From the NCBI RefSeq assembly GCF_010868145.1, contig NZ_JAAGUY010000040.1:1-32865 (forward strand): a stretch of DNA of 32,865 nucleotides, written 5' to 3'. Within the stretch, counting starts at the first letter, position 1; each line of letters begins with the position of its first letter. The notes below the pieces were generated by a model. It searched no databases and had not been told where the DNA came from. It saw only the letters and a program-made list of their open reading frames with translations. The position numbers and the translations under genes are program-made. This document shows positions 22,682 to 31,086 of this stretch, one piece after another. This stretch comes from Nocardia cyriacigeorgica (GTDB lineage Bacteria; Actinomycetota; Actinomycetes; Mycobacteriales; Mycobacteriaceae).

Positions 22682-23607
22682 CCAAGACAGTCAGCGAACG
22701 TTCCCTCGGCATCACCGATTTCGACACCCTCGCGGCACTGGAATCGGAATCGATTCACATCTTCCGCGAGGTGGCAGGCGAATTCGAGCGGCCGGTCATC
22801 CTGTTCTCCGGCGGTAAGGACTCCACGGTTCTGCTGCACCTGGCGCTCAAGGCATTCTGGCCCGCGCCGCTGCCGTTCGCGCTGCTGCACGTGGACACTG
22901 GGCACAACCTGCCGGAGGTGCTCGAGTTCCGTGACAAGGTGGTCGAACGTTACGGCCTGCGCCTACACGTGGCGAAGGTGGAGGACTACCTGGCCGACGG
23001 CAGGCTCACCGAGCGTCCCGACGGCATCCGCAACCCGCTGCAGACCGTCCCGCTACTGGACGCCATCAGCGAGAACCGCTTCGACGCCGTCTTCGGCGGC
23101 GGCCGCCGCGACGAGGAGCGTTCGCGGGCCAAGGAGCGGATCTTCTCGCTGCGCAACGCCTTCGGGCAGTGGGATCCCAAGCGGCAGCGGCCGGAGCTGT
23201 GGAACCTCTACAACGGCAAGCACGCCCCCGGTGAGCATGTGCGAGTGTTCCCGCTGAGCAACTGGACCGAGCTCGACATCTGGCGTTACATCGCCCGCGA
23301 GAACGTCGACCTGGCCAGCATCTACTACGCGCACGAGCGCCCGGTCTACCAGCGCGACGGCATGTGGATGACGCCCGGCGTATGGGGCGGCCCGGCCGAG
23401 AACGAGGTGCTCGAGACCCGTTCGGTGCGTTACCGCACCGTCGGCGACGGCTCAACCACCGGCGCCATCCTGTCCGACGCCGCCGACAACGAGGCGATCC
23501 TCGACGAGGTCGCCGCGTCACGACTGACCGAACGTGGCGCGACCCGAGGCGATGACCGCGTCTCCGAGGCCGCCATGGAAGACCGCAAGCGAGAGGGTTA
23601 TTTCTGA
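22678..23607 (+). CDS. cysD: Sulfate adenylyltransferase subunit 2, CysD
   Basis: 309 residues starting in a 4-base overlap with cysH. The PP-loop ATP pyrophosphatase motif SGGKDST is at 44-50, LLHVDTGHNLPE follows, then GGRRDEERSRAKERIFS and PLSNWTELDIWRYI, all standard CysD segments. With CysN it makes APS from sulfate and ATP. The C-terminus KREGYF is the usual family ending. cysN follows after 1 base. Confidence 0.97.
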   Translation: MTKTVSERSLGITDFDTLAALESESIHIFREVAGEFERPVILFSGGKDSTVLLHLALKAFWPAPLPFALLHVDTGHNLPEVLEFRDKVVERYGLRLHVAKVEDYLADGRLTERPDGIRNPLQTVPLLDAISENRFDAVFGGGRRDEERSRAKERIFSLRNAFGQWDPKRQRPELWNLYNGKHAPGEHVRVFPLSNWTELDIWRYIARENVDLASIYYAHERPVYQRDGMWMTPGVWGGPAENEVLETRSVRYRTVGDGSTTGAILSDAADNEAILDEVAASRLTERGATRGDDRVSEAAMEDRKREGYF

Positions 23608-23608
23608 T

Positions 23609-24904
23609 ATGTCCGACCTATTGAGGCTGGCCACCGCCGGTTCTGTCGACGACGGTAAGTCCACCCTGGTCGGACGTCTGCTCTACGACACCAAATCCGT
23701 ACTGGCCGACCAGATCGACGCCGTCACCCGCGCGTCGGTGGACAAGGGTCTGTCCACGCCGGATCTCTCGCTGCTGGTGGACGGTCTGCGCGCCGAGCGT
23801 GAGCAGGGCATCACGATCGACGTCGCCTACCGCTACTTCGCGACGCCGAAGCGTTCGTTCGTACTGGCCGACACCCCCGGCCATGTGCAGTACACCCGCA
23901 ACACCGTCTCCGGCGCCTCGACCGCGCAGCTGGTGATCCTGCTGGTGGACGCGCGCAAGGGCGTCATCGAGCAGACCCGCCGCCATGCCGCGGTGCTGGC
24001 GCTGCTCGGTGTGCCGAAGCTGGTGCTCGCGGTGAACAAGATCGACCTGGTCGACGATGCCGCGACGGTGTTCGCCGAGATCTCCGCCGAGTTCAACAAG
24101 CTCACCAGCACGCTTGGCTGGACAAGTGACGACGTGCTGGAGATCCCGGTCTCCGCGCTGCACGGCGACAATATCGCTACCCGGTCGGATAACACGCCGT
24201 ACTACTCAGGCCCCTCGCTGATCGAGCACCTCGAGTCGGTGCCCGTCGACGCGGACAGCTCCGGTACGCATTCGCTCGGCCTGCGTTTCCCGGTGCAGTA
24301 CGTCATCCGTCCGCGCACCGCCGAGTACCCCGACTACCGCGGCTACGCGGGACAGATCGCGGCGGGTTCGGTGTCTCCCGGCGACGAAGTGGTCGTGCTG
24401 CCCTCGGGTATCCGCACCACGGTCGAACGGATCGATACGCCGGACGGTGAGCTTGCCGTCGCTCAGCCCGGGCGCAGCGTCACGTTGATCCTGGCCGATG
24501 AGGTCGACATCTCCCGCGGCGACATCATCGCCTCCCCCGCCGACGCACCGGAACCGATCGACACCTTCGACGCCACCGTGTGCTGGCTGGGTGACAAGCC
24601 GCTGCGCCCCGGCGCGCGACTGCTGCTCAAGCACGGCACCCGGACCACCCAGGCGATCGTCGGCGAACTCATCGAACGGTTCGACGAGCAGCGACTGTCA
24701 GCGGCACCGAATCCGGAATCGCTGGAGCTCAACGACATCGGCCGGATCTCAGTGCGGGTGGCCGAGCCCGTCGCCGCCGACGATTACCGCGTGAACCGGC
24801 ACACCGGCAGCTTCCTCCTGATCGATCCGTCCGGCGGCAACACCCTCGCCGCGGGCTTGGTCGGCGATGCGCTGACCGCGGTCGAGGTCGGAACCGAGGC
24901 CTGA
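23609..24904 (+). CDS. cysN: Sulfate adenylyltransferase subunit 1, CysN GTPase (no CysC fusion)
   Basis: 431 residues from the ATG at 23609. It is an EF-Tu-like GTPase with GSVDDGKST (11-19), DTPGH (88-92), NKID (143-146) and SALHGDN, followed by two beta-barrel domains (LRFPVQYVIRP, PRTAEYPDYRGYAGQIA; DDYRVNRHTGSFLLID). It drives APS synthesis by CysD through GTP hydrolysis. Mycobacteria have a CysNC protein of about 600 residues with a C-terminal APS kinase; that domain is absent here, so the cassette routes APS to CysH and makes no PAPS by itself. The chelatase gene follows after 2 bases. Confidence 0.96.
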   Translation: MSDLLRLATAGSVDDGKSTLVGRLLYDTKSVLADQIDAVTRASVDKGLSTPDLSLLVDGLRAEREQGITIDVAYRYFATPKRSFVLADTPGHVQYTRNTVSGASTAQLVILLVDARKGVIEQTRRHAAVLALLGVPKLVLAVNKIDLVDDAATVFAEISAEFNKLTSTLGWTSDDVLEIPVSALHGDNIATRSDNTPYYSGPSLIEHLESVPVDADSSGTHSLGLRFPVQYVIRPRTAEYPDYRGYAGQIAAGSVSPGDEVVVLPSGIRTTVERIDTPDGELAVAQPGRSVTLILADEVDISRGDIIASPADAPEPIDTFDATVCWLGDKPLRPGARLLLKHGTRTTQAIVGELIERFDEQRLSAAPNPESLELNDIGRISVRVAEPVAADDYRVNRHTGSFLLIDPSGGNTLAAGLVGDALTAVEVGTEA

Positions 24905-24906
24905 GG

Positions 24907-25758
24907 GTGTCCGCGGCGATCCGCGCGAGGTCCGCGATCCGTGCGGGTGGCTTCGGCGCGCCCGCACTGATCGCGGTCGCGCACGGTAGCCGCGACCCAC
25001 GCTCGGCCGCGACCATGGCGGCGGTAACCGCACAGCTCGCAGCGGCACGCCCGGACCTGGATGTACGACTCGCGTTCCTGGATCTGAACGCGCCGTCGGT
25101 CGATCAGATGATCGATGCCGTCGCGGCGCAGGGACATACGCGCGCGATCGTCGTCCCGTTGTTGCTTGGCAGTGCCTTTCACGCACGGGTTGACCTGCCC
25201 GGGCTCCTGGCGGGTGCTTCCGCCCGGCATCCCCGGCTGGACTTGATTCAGGCCGACGTTCTCGGACCCGACCCACGGTTGGTCTCGGCATTGCGCGACC
25301 GAGTGATCACCGCGGACCACGCGGCGAGCGTGCCCACCGTCGCGGCAGGCTCGGCCGGCGGTGACTCCGGGGACCGCTCCGATTTCGCTGCGGCTCTCTC
25401 CGATTCCCGGCTCGGCGTCGCGGTCGCCGCAGTGGGTTCCTCATCGGCTGCGGCGAATATCCGTACCGCTGAGGTGGCGCGGATGCTGGCCGCGGCGACC
25501 GGCTGGAAGACCGAGATCTGCTTCGCCACCACCGGACCATCCGTCACCGAGGCGGCGGCCCGACTGCGTGCGCGGGGCGCCGAACGGGTGCTGGTGGCGC
25601 CGTGGTTCCTCGCGCCCGGTTTGCTGACCGATCGGCTGGTCAACCAGGCGCCGGATCTGGCGCACACCCAGGTTCTCGGACCGCATCCGGCGTTGACCGA
25701 CGTGGTGCTCGACCGTTACGACGCGGCCGCCGACGAGGCACTCTTGCGTTCGGCCTGA
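24907..25758 (+). CDS. Sirohydrochlorin chelatase (CbiX/SirB type)
   Basis: 283 residues, GTG start 2 bases after cysN. It inserts iron into sirohydrochlorin to give siroheme, the NirA cofactor, which explains its place in this operon. The motifs are AVAHGSRDP with the metal-binding His26, and LLLGSAFHARVDLPG with His92; the C-terminal half repeats the fold (AVAAVGSSSAAAN, APWFLAPGLLTDRL) without the histidines. A Gly/Ser/Asp-rich linker (about 143-158) joins the halves. Cobalt rather than iron specificity cannot be excluded, but the context favours iron. Confidence 0.92.
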   Translation: MSAAIRARSAIRAGGFGAPALIAVAHGSRDPRSAATMAAVTAQLAAARPDLDVRLAFLDLNAPSVDQMIDAVAAQGHTRAIVVPLLLGSAFHARVDLPGLLAGASARHPRLDLIQADVLGPDPRLVSALRDRVITADHAASVPTVAAGSAGGDSGDRSDFAAALSDSRLGVAVAAVGSSSAAANIRTAEVARMLAAATGWKTEICFATTGPSVTEAAARLRARGAERVLVAPWFLAPGLLTDRLVNQAPDLAHTQVLGPHPALTDVVLDRYDAAADEALLRSA

Positions 25759-25885
25759 GTCGGTTTCGCGGGATCGGACGGCCTGCGAGCCGACGCCCGG
25801 CGCCGCGATCGGTGAGCGCAGCACGTCGGCATGGCACTGTCGTTCGACGGCTGCTGCACGAGACCGCCCGTACCGCGTCCCCCGC

Positions 25886-26845
25886 CTACGACACAGGGCC
25901 GGCCGCGGCATAGCTGCCGACCAGCTCTGCGCCGATCCTGGCCAGTTCCGCACGGACCTCCGGCGGACCGACGACCTCGATCGAAGCTCCCCAACCGGCC
26001 AACTGCTGGGCAACCATCCACGCCGTAGGAGCGGTGACCCGAGTTCGTATGCGTCCGTCATCGATCGGTCCGTCGACCACGCAATGCCGTCCCTGCTGGT
26101 TGCGCAGAATCGGTAGCAGGCGCGCGCTGATGAGCACGGTGGCGGCGGTGGTCGAACGGTGCCGCTCCACTTCGTCGACGACCTGCTGCCAGGCCTCGGA
26201 CAGATCGAAATCTTCCGGCCGGTCCGCTGTCTCCGCGGTCACGACCATCTCGCTGATGCGTTCGACGCGAAATGTCCGCCTGCCGCGGTCAGTGCCCGCG
26301 ACCAGGTACCAGATGCCGTCCTTGTCGACCAGCCCCAGCGGATCCACCAGCCGCTCCGACTGCTCTCCGGTGCGAGTCCGGTAGCCGAGACGAACCTTGT
26401 TGCGCTGCACGACCGCCCGTTGCAGGGTGCGGACCGCGGCAGGCAGCTCACGGTCGGTGGCACCCCAGCGGGATGGATCGATGACGACGGCGTCGGCGGC
26501 GGCTTCGGCATCGTCCCGAAACGTCTGTGGAAGCGCGCGCACCAATTTGCGCAGCGCTGCCTTCGCCTCCGGTTCCGCACCCGCCGATGGACCTGCGAGC
26601 AGGAACAACGCCCGCGCCTCCCCTGCGGTGAGACCGCTCAGGTCGGTGCGCGCACCCCCGATCAATTGCCATCCGCCGCCACGCCCTGCCTGCGGATACA
26701 CCGGAATACCCGCCGCGGACAGCGCCTCGAGATCCCGGCGTGCGGTTGCCACCGATACCTCGAGTTCGGTGGCGATCTCGGCGGCGGTGACCCGACCCCG
26801 GCTTTGCATCAGCAGCAGGGTGGCGACAAGTCGATCAGCTCGCAT
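25886..26845 (-). CDS. WYL-domain transcriptional regulator (HTH + WYL)
   Basis: 319 residues from the ATG at 26845; in-frame ATGs at 26854 and 26875 exist, and none has a good ribosome site. The N-terminal helix-turn-helix (MRADRLVATLLLMQSRG, AAEIATELEVSVATARRDLEAL) leads to the wing QAGRGGGWQL. The WYL domain starts near residue 140 with Trp179-Tyr180-Leu181 in GIWYLVAG and TFRVERISEM. WYL proteins are ligand- or nucleic-acid-sensing regulators, often controlling a neighbour. It is divergent from a VOC-fold gene with a strong palindrome between them (26865-26889), so it probably regulates that gene and itself. Confidence 0.9.
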   Translation of the reverse strand: MRADRLVATLLLMQSRGRVTAAEIATELEVSVATARRDLEALSAAGIPVYPQAGRGGGWQLIGGARTDLSGLTAGEARALFLLAGPSAGAEPEAKAALRKLVRALPQTFRDDAEAAADAVVIDPSRWGATDRELPAAVRTLQRAVVQRNKVRLGYRTRTGEQSERLVDPLGLVDKDGIWYLVAGTDRGRRTFRVERISEMVVTAETADRPEDFDLSEAWQQVVDEVERHRSTTAATVLISARLLPILRNQQGRHCVVDGPIDDGRIRTRVTAPTAWMVAQQLAGWGASIEVVGPPEVRAELARIGAELVGSYAAAGPVS

Positions 26846-26864
26846 AAATCTCATTCTGCCGATA

Positions 26865-26889
26865 AAAGTGGTCATTCGGTGAGCACTTT
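26865..26889. promoter_or_regulatory. 25-bp near-perfect palindrome, probable WYL-regulator operator
   Basis: AAAGTGGTCA, spacer TTCGG, TGAGCACTTT: 9 of 10 arm positions pair. It lies between the divergent regulator and VOC gene starts. Confidence 0.65.
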
Positions 26890-26936
26890 AACGGCGAAGA
26901 TGGTTTCCAGCACACAACGAACCGAAGGAGACAGTG

Positions 26937-27356
26937 ATGCTGCGAGGAATGGCGACCGTGAATTTCTACGCCGACGATCTCGAGGCCGCGAAGGACTGGT
27001 ACACCGAGGTGTTCGGCATCCCGCCCTATTTCCGCGTTCCCGGCGGCTACTACGAGTTCCGGATCGGCGACTACCAGCAGGAATTCGGCATCATCGCCGG
27101 TGCGTACGCACCGAAGGGCAGGCAGACGCCCGGCGGCGCCATTGTGCACTGGCACGTCGACGACCTGCAGGCCGCCTTCGATCGGCTGCTCGCGCTCGGC
27201 GCCACCGAATACGACCCGATCACCGAGCGTGGTGCGGGCACCGGGTTCGTCACCGCGTCGGTGGTCGATCCGTTCGGCAATGTCCTCGGGATCATGTCGA
27301 ACCCGCATTACCTCGAGGTGTTGGCCGAGACGGGCCCCGCGAAGGTTCCGGCCTGA
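26937..27356 (+). CDS. VOC-family (glyoxalase/bleomycin-resistance fold) protein
   Basis: 139 residues from the ATG at 26937 with GAAGGAG 7 bases upstream (a GTG at 26934 is also possible). Two beta-alpha-beta-beta-beta modules: TVNFYADDLEAAKDWYTEVFGIPPYF and HWHVDDLQAAFDRLLALGATE, ending VVDPFGNVLGIMSNPHY. The DPFGN turn is typical of the family. Members bind or detoxify small molecules (glyoxalase, antibiotic binding, dioxygenase). The metal ligands of classical enzymes are only partly evident, so the substrate cannot be predicted. Controlled, by inference, by the divergent WYL regulator. Confidence 0.88.
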   Translation: MLRGMATVNFYADDLEAAKDWYTEVFGIPPYFRVPGGYYEFRIGDYQQEFGIIAGAYAPKGRQTPGGAIVHWHVDDLQAAFDRLLALGATEYDPITERGAGTGFVTASVVDPFGNVLGIMSNPHYLEVLAETGPAKVPA

Positions 27357-27371
27357 GGCGCGCGACCGCGG

Positions 27372-28175
27372 CTACGGGCGGAACCAGCGTTCGAGGATCT
27401 TGGCGACACCGTCGGCGGTGACGTCGGCGGTGACTTCATCGGCCAGGTCCCGGATTTCGGCCGGACCGTTGGCCATCGCGACCGAATGCGCTGCCCAGGT
27501 GAGCATTTCCCGGTCGTTGTAGCCGTCGCCGATGGCGAGGGTCGCAGCGGCCGGGACGCCGAGGGCTGTACGCAGCCGTTCCAGCGCCCAGCCCTTGGAG
27601 ACGCCGTGCCTTGACACCGTGAGCCAGGGGCCGTACTCGCCGTAGACCCAACTGGCGTCGGGTACGCGCAGGAACGTCAACAGCCGCCGCAGTTCTTCGG
27701 TGGAGCCTTCCGGCCACCAACCGTTGAGCCGCGGGGTCGGTTCACTGCACAGGGTGCGGTCGTCGACGACGAGGTATTCGCCGCCGACGTCGTACTCTCC
27801 CGGACTGAATCCGGTGGCCCAGGTGCCGATGCCGACGCGTTCTGCGGCGAGGATCATCTCGGGGAACAGATCGCGGAGCGCCCGGACCGCAGGCCCAGGA
27901 TCGAAGGCATGGACAGCGACCGGATGACCACCGGCGACGTCCATGTGGACGGCGCCGTTGGAGCACAGGGCGTGGCCGGCGACCAGACCGAGTTCGGCCA
28001 GAACAGGGCGGGTCTTGAGTACCGTGCGGCCGGTCGTGACAACGACGTGCGCGCCCGCGGCGACTGCCGCATGCACCGCCGCGACGACCCGTTCGCTCAT
28101 CGGCTCGCCGGTCGGCATGAGGGTTCCATCCACATCCAGCGCGATCAGCTCAGGCGCTCCCCCGTTGTCACTCAC
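27372..28175 (-). CDS. HAD-superfamily hydrolase, Cof type
   Basis: 267 residues. HAD motif I is DVDGT (Asp14 nucleophile, Asp16 acid/base), motif II VTTGR, motif III Lys194 in GVSKGWAL, and motif IV GDGYND (216-221). The large cap insertion (about 80-190) marks the Cof/IIB class of cytosolic phosphatases acting on sugar phosphates, nucleotides or similar metabolites. It sits alone on the minus strand between the VOC gene and the TetR regulator, so its substrate is open. Confidence 0.92.
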   Translation of the reverse strand: MSDNGGAPELIALDVDGTLMPTGEPMSERVVAAVHAAVAAGAHVVVTTGRTVLKTRPVLAELGLVAGHALCSNGAVHMDVAGGHPVAVHAFDPGPAVRALRDLFPEMILAAERVGIGTWATGFSPGEYDVGGEYLVVDDRTLCSEPTPRLNGWWPEGSTEELRRLLTFLRVPDASWVYGEYGPWLTVSRHGVSKGWALERLRTALGVPAAATLAIGDGYNDREMLTWAAHSVAMANGPAEIRDLADEVTADVTADGVAKILERWFRP

Positions 28176-28277
28176 CTACCTATTGTGCCGTCCGAGTTGA
28201 CATTTGACATCAATATCACCTAGTGGCACCGAAAATATCGTTCTCACAGGGGAATCGACAGCGGTTCCGGCCGGCGG

Positions 28278-28844
28278 TTACGCGGTGGCCGGTTCGTGCC
28301 CGATCAGCAGCGCGACAATGTCGAGGGCCGTGTCGATCTGGGGATCATCGCCACCAAGCAACGGCGCGTAGAGGTGGACGTCGCAGATGCGGACGATGGC
28401 ATCGGCCAGGACCCGGCTCGACATGCGCAACCGCAGATGCCCCTGCCGCTGCTCGTCCTCGAGCATCTCCGCGATCAACCGCGCCGAGGTGGACTCGATG
28501 GCCCCGGGAAGCAGTGCCAGCCGGATGAACAATTGCGGCTCGCGCCGGGTCAGTGCGAGCAGCGGTGCCGAGCCGGAGACCGCCTTCATCAATCGCTCGA
28601 GCACGTCGAGAATCAGTTCGGCCCCCGTTCCGGACCCGGCCGCGATCGCCTTGCGGTAGGTGCGCTCGGTGGCCTCGGCCAGCACCGTGGCGATCAGCTC
28701 GTCCCGATTGCCAACGTGCCGATACAGCGTGGCCCGGCCGATCCCGAGCGTGCGGGCCAGCACCGACATGTCCAGCGGTTCGCCGGCCAGGTACAGCTTC
28801 GTGGCGGCGTCGACCGCGCGGCGCGCTTCGGAAGTAGCGATCAC
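28278..28844 (-). CDS. qsdR: TetR-family regulator, QsdR-like
   Basis: 188 residues from the GTG at 28844 with GAGGAG upstream. The DNA-binding part is at 1-55: RAVDAATKLYLAGEP, MSVLARTLGIGRATLYRHVGNRDELI. The C-terminal ligand domain contains LALTRREPQLFIRLALLPGAIE and ends GHEPATA. It is divergent from a QsdA-type lactonase; in Rhodococcus erythropolis the TetR regulator QsdR sits in the same place and is relieved by lactones, as I recall. That order and the size are the basis for the name. A palindrome at 28927-28953 is its likely operator. Confidence 0.8.
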   Translation of the reverse strand: MIATSEARRAVDAATKLYLAGEPLDMSVLARTLGIGRATLYRHVGNRDELIATVLAEATERTYRKAIAAGSGTGAELILDVLERLMKAVSGSAPLLALTRREPQLFIRLALLPGAIESTSARLIAEMLEDEQRQGHLRLRMSSRVLADAIVRICDVHLYAPLLGGDDPQIDTALDIVALLIGHEPATA

Positions 28845-28926
28845 CCGTTCATCTCCTCATATCCGCGGACAGACCGCGAACCGGCGCCCGGCGTGGCCGC
28901 AGCGACGGGTTGACGGAACTCCGGAC

Positions 28927-28953
28927 GTGAGACACACTCCATGAGTGTCTCAC
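28927..28953. promoter_or_regulatory. 27-bp inverted repeat, probable QsdR operator
   Basis: GTGAGACAC, 9-base spacer ACTCCATGA, GTGTCTCAC: perfect 9-bp arms in the space between the divergent qsdR-like and lactonase genes. The centre offers a second register (ACACT-CCATG-AGTGT). A smaller repeat GTGTG-CAT-CACAC follows at 28962-28974. Confidence 0.65.
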
Positions 28954-29014
28954 TAATAGTGGTGTGCATCACACACGAATCACCATCGACCGGCGAAAGC
29001 GCAGAGGAATTCCG

Positions 29015-29986
29015 ATGCCAACAGTTGAAACCGTCCGCGGCCCCGTCGACGCCACAGCCCTGGGGAAGGTGCTGATGCACGAACACGTTTTCGTGCTCGG
29101 CACCGAACTTCAGCAGAACTACCCGGACTATCCGAATCACTGGGATGAGGACGCCCGCGTCGCCGACGCCGTGGAGAAGCTGACGCAGTGCAAGGCACGC
29201 GGGATCGATACGATCGTCGACCCGACGGTGATCGGCCTCGGCCGTTACCTGCCGCGTATTCAGCGCATCAACGAACAAGTCGACATCAATATCGTGGCGG
29301 CGACCGGCATCTACACCTATAACGAGGTCCCGTTCCAGTTCCACTACACCGGCCCCGGACTGCTGTTCGACGTTGCCGAGCCAATGGTGGAGTTGTTCGT
29401 CAAGGACATCCGTGAGGGCATCGCGGACACCGGCGTCAAGGCGGCATTCCTCAAATGCGCGATCGAGGAGCAGGGCCTGACACCAGGGGTGGAGCGGGTG
29501 ATGCGCGCCGTCGCGCAGGCCCACGTCGAGACCGGTGCGCCGATCACCGTGCACACCAATCCGCACACCCGCTCGGGTCTGGTGGCGCAGAAGATCCTCG
29601 CCGAGGAAGGCGCCGACCTGACCAAGGTCGTCATCGGGCATTCCGGCGACAGCACCGACCTGGATTACCTGTCCGAGCTCGCCGATGCCGGATCCTATCT
29701 GGGGATGGACCGATTCGGTCTCGATGTGTTGCTGCCGTTCGATGAGCGGGTCTCCACGGTGGTCGCGCTGGCCGAGCGCGGCTACGCGGCGAAGATGGTG
29801 CTCGCCCACGACGCCGCCTGCTTCATCGACTGGTTCACCGCGGAAGGCAAGGCCGCCGCCGTGCCCAACTGGAACTTCACCCACATCAGCGACGACGTGC
29901 TGCCTGCCCTGCTCGAACGCGGGGTCACCGCAGAGCAGATCACCACCATGCTGGTCGACAACCCGCGCCGGTACTTCACCGCATGA
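29015..29986 (+). CDS. qsdA: QsdA-like phosphotriesterase-like lactonase
   Basis: 323 residues from the ATG at 29015 (AGAGGA 6 bases upstream), the length I recall for QsdA of Rhodococcus erythropolis. It is an amidohydrolase-fold enzyme with a binuclear metal site: His22 and His24 (MHEH), carboxylated Lys147 (AAFLKC), His180 (TVHTNPH), His209 (IGHSGD) and Asp266 (LAHDAA). All ligands are present. Members open the ring of N-acyl-homoserine lactones and of gamma/delta-lactones; QsdA does both. Here it starts an operon with a kinase and an acyl-CoA ligase, so lactone catabolism rather than only quorum quenching is likely. No signal peptide. Confidence 0.92.
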   Translation: MPTVETVRGPVDATALGKVLMHEHVFVLGTELQQNYPDYPNHWDEDARVADAVEKLTQCKARGIDTIVDPTVIGLGRYLPRIQRINEQVDINIVAATGIYTYNEVPFQFHYTGPGLLFDVAEPMVELFVKDIREGIADTGVKAAFLKCAIEEQGLTPGVERVMRAVAQAHVETGAPITVHTNPHTRSGLVAQKILAEEGADLTKVVIGHSGDSTDLDYLSELADAGSYLGMDRFGLDVLLPFDERVSTVVALAERGYAAKMVLAHDAACFIDWFTAEGKAAAVPNWNFTHISDDVLPALLERGVTAEQITTMLVDNPRRYFTA

Positions 29987-31071
29987 GCGAGCGAAGCGAG
30001 CGAAACATGGACACAGCCGACGAAGCCGACAGCACAATGGATCCCGACACTGTTCCCGGTATCGATCCGACCGCGGTCGGTCGCTGGCTGGACCACCTGG
30101 AGATCGACAGGTCCGGGCCGTTGCATTTCGACCGGATCGGTCTCGGCCAATCCAATCTGACGTATCTGGTGCGGGATTCGGCCGACCACCGCTGGGTGGT
30201 GCGTCGGCCACCGCTCGGGCATCTGCTCGCCTCCGCCCACGATGTTGGCCGTGAGGCACGCATCCTCTCCGCGCTCACCGACACGCCCGTACCGACGCCC
30301 CGCGTGCTGGGCTACACCGACGATCCGGCCTTCACCGAGGTCCCGATGGTGCTGATGGAGTTCGTCGACGGACGCGTGGTTGACACCATGGAGGTTGCGG
30401 AGTCGCTGTCGCCGTCGATCCGCGAACGAATCGGCCACTCGATGGCGGCGACGCTGGCGAAGATCCATGCCGTCGATATCGAGACGGTCGGATTGGGCGA
30501 TCTGGCAAGTCACAAGCCCTACGCGCAGCGGCAGCTGAAGCGATGGTCGCGGCAGTGGGAGCAGTCCAAGACCGCCGACCGGCCCGAGCTCGACGATCTC
30601 ACTCGCCGACTGACCGCTGCGGTGCCGGAACAGCAGGAACTCACACTGGTGCACGGCGATTTCCACCTGCGCAACATCATCACCGCACCCGAGGGCGGGG
30701 AGGTCACAGCGGTGTTGGATTGGGAATTGTCCACCCTCGGTGATCCCTTGGCGGACCTGGGCAGTCTGCTGACCTATTGGGTGCATCCGGGCGAAGACTT
30801 CGCCGGCGACTTCACCGCCACCGCCCTGCCCGGATTCCCCGATCGCGCCCAGCTCGCAGACATCTACCTGGCCGAGACCGGACGCGATCCGACCGCGCTG
30901 AGCTACTGGCATGCGTTGGGGCTGTGGAAACTCGCCATCATCGCCGACGGGGTGCTACGCCGCGGCATGGACGATCCCCGCAACAAGGCCAGCGCGGGAG
31001 TGCCAACCGTGGAGCGCATCGACGGGATCGTCCGCCAGGCCCGCATCGTGGCCGACGAGGCCGGCATCTGA
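29983..31071 (+). CDS. APH-family kinase of the ACAD10/11 (LvaA-like) type
   Basis: 362 residues starting in an ATGA overlap with the lactonase gene; an ATG at 30007 is an alternative that would skip the repeated MSERSER start. Kinase features: nucleotide loop GLGQSNLTYLV (53-63), the subfamily pattern WVVRRPPLG then SAHDVGREARIL with Glu91, catalytic loop LVHGDFHLRNI (His224, Asp226, Asn231) and metal Asp246 in LDWELSTLGDPLADLG. The pattern is that of the kinase domain of ACAD10/ACAD11 and of LvaA, which phosphorylate 4-hydroxyacyl-CoA, rather than of antibiotic-resistance kinases. With the lactonase and ligase next to it, a 4-hydroxyacyl-CoA substrate is an attractive inference. It should not be read as an aminoglycoside-resistance gene. 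Confidence 0.85.
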   Translation: MSERSERNMDTADEADSTMDPDTVPGIDPTAVGRWLDHLEIDRSGPLHFDRIGLGQSNLTYLVRDSADHRWVVRRPPLGHLLASAHDVGREARILSALTDTPVPTPRVLGYTDDPAFTEVPMVLMEFVDGRVVDTMEVAESLSPSIRERIGHSMAATLAKIHAVDIETVGLGDLASHKPYAQRQLKRWSRQWEQSKTADRPELDDLTRRLTAAVPEQQELTLVHGDFHLRNIITAPEGGEVTAVLDWELSTLGDPLADLGSLLTYWVHPGEDFAGDFTATALPGFPDRAQLADIYLAETGRDPTALSYWHALGLWKLAIIADGVLRRGMDDPRNKASAGVPTVERIDGIVRQARIVADEAGI

Positions 31072-31086
31072 GCAGAGAGACACGCT

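Noticed and set aside
28841..30259. A 472-codon minus-strand frame opposite the lactonase
   Set aside because: Shadow of the lactonase gene, which has all metal ligands and a good ribosome site. It also crosses the operator region.
29983..31071. Aminoglycoside-resistance phosphotransferase
   Set aside because: The fold is APH-like, but the RRPPLG...SAHDVGRE pattern and operon context point to the ACAD10/11-type metabolic kinases.
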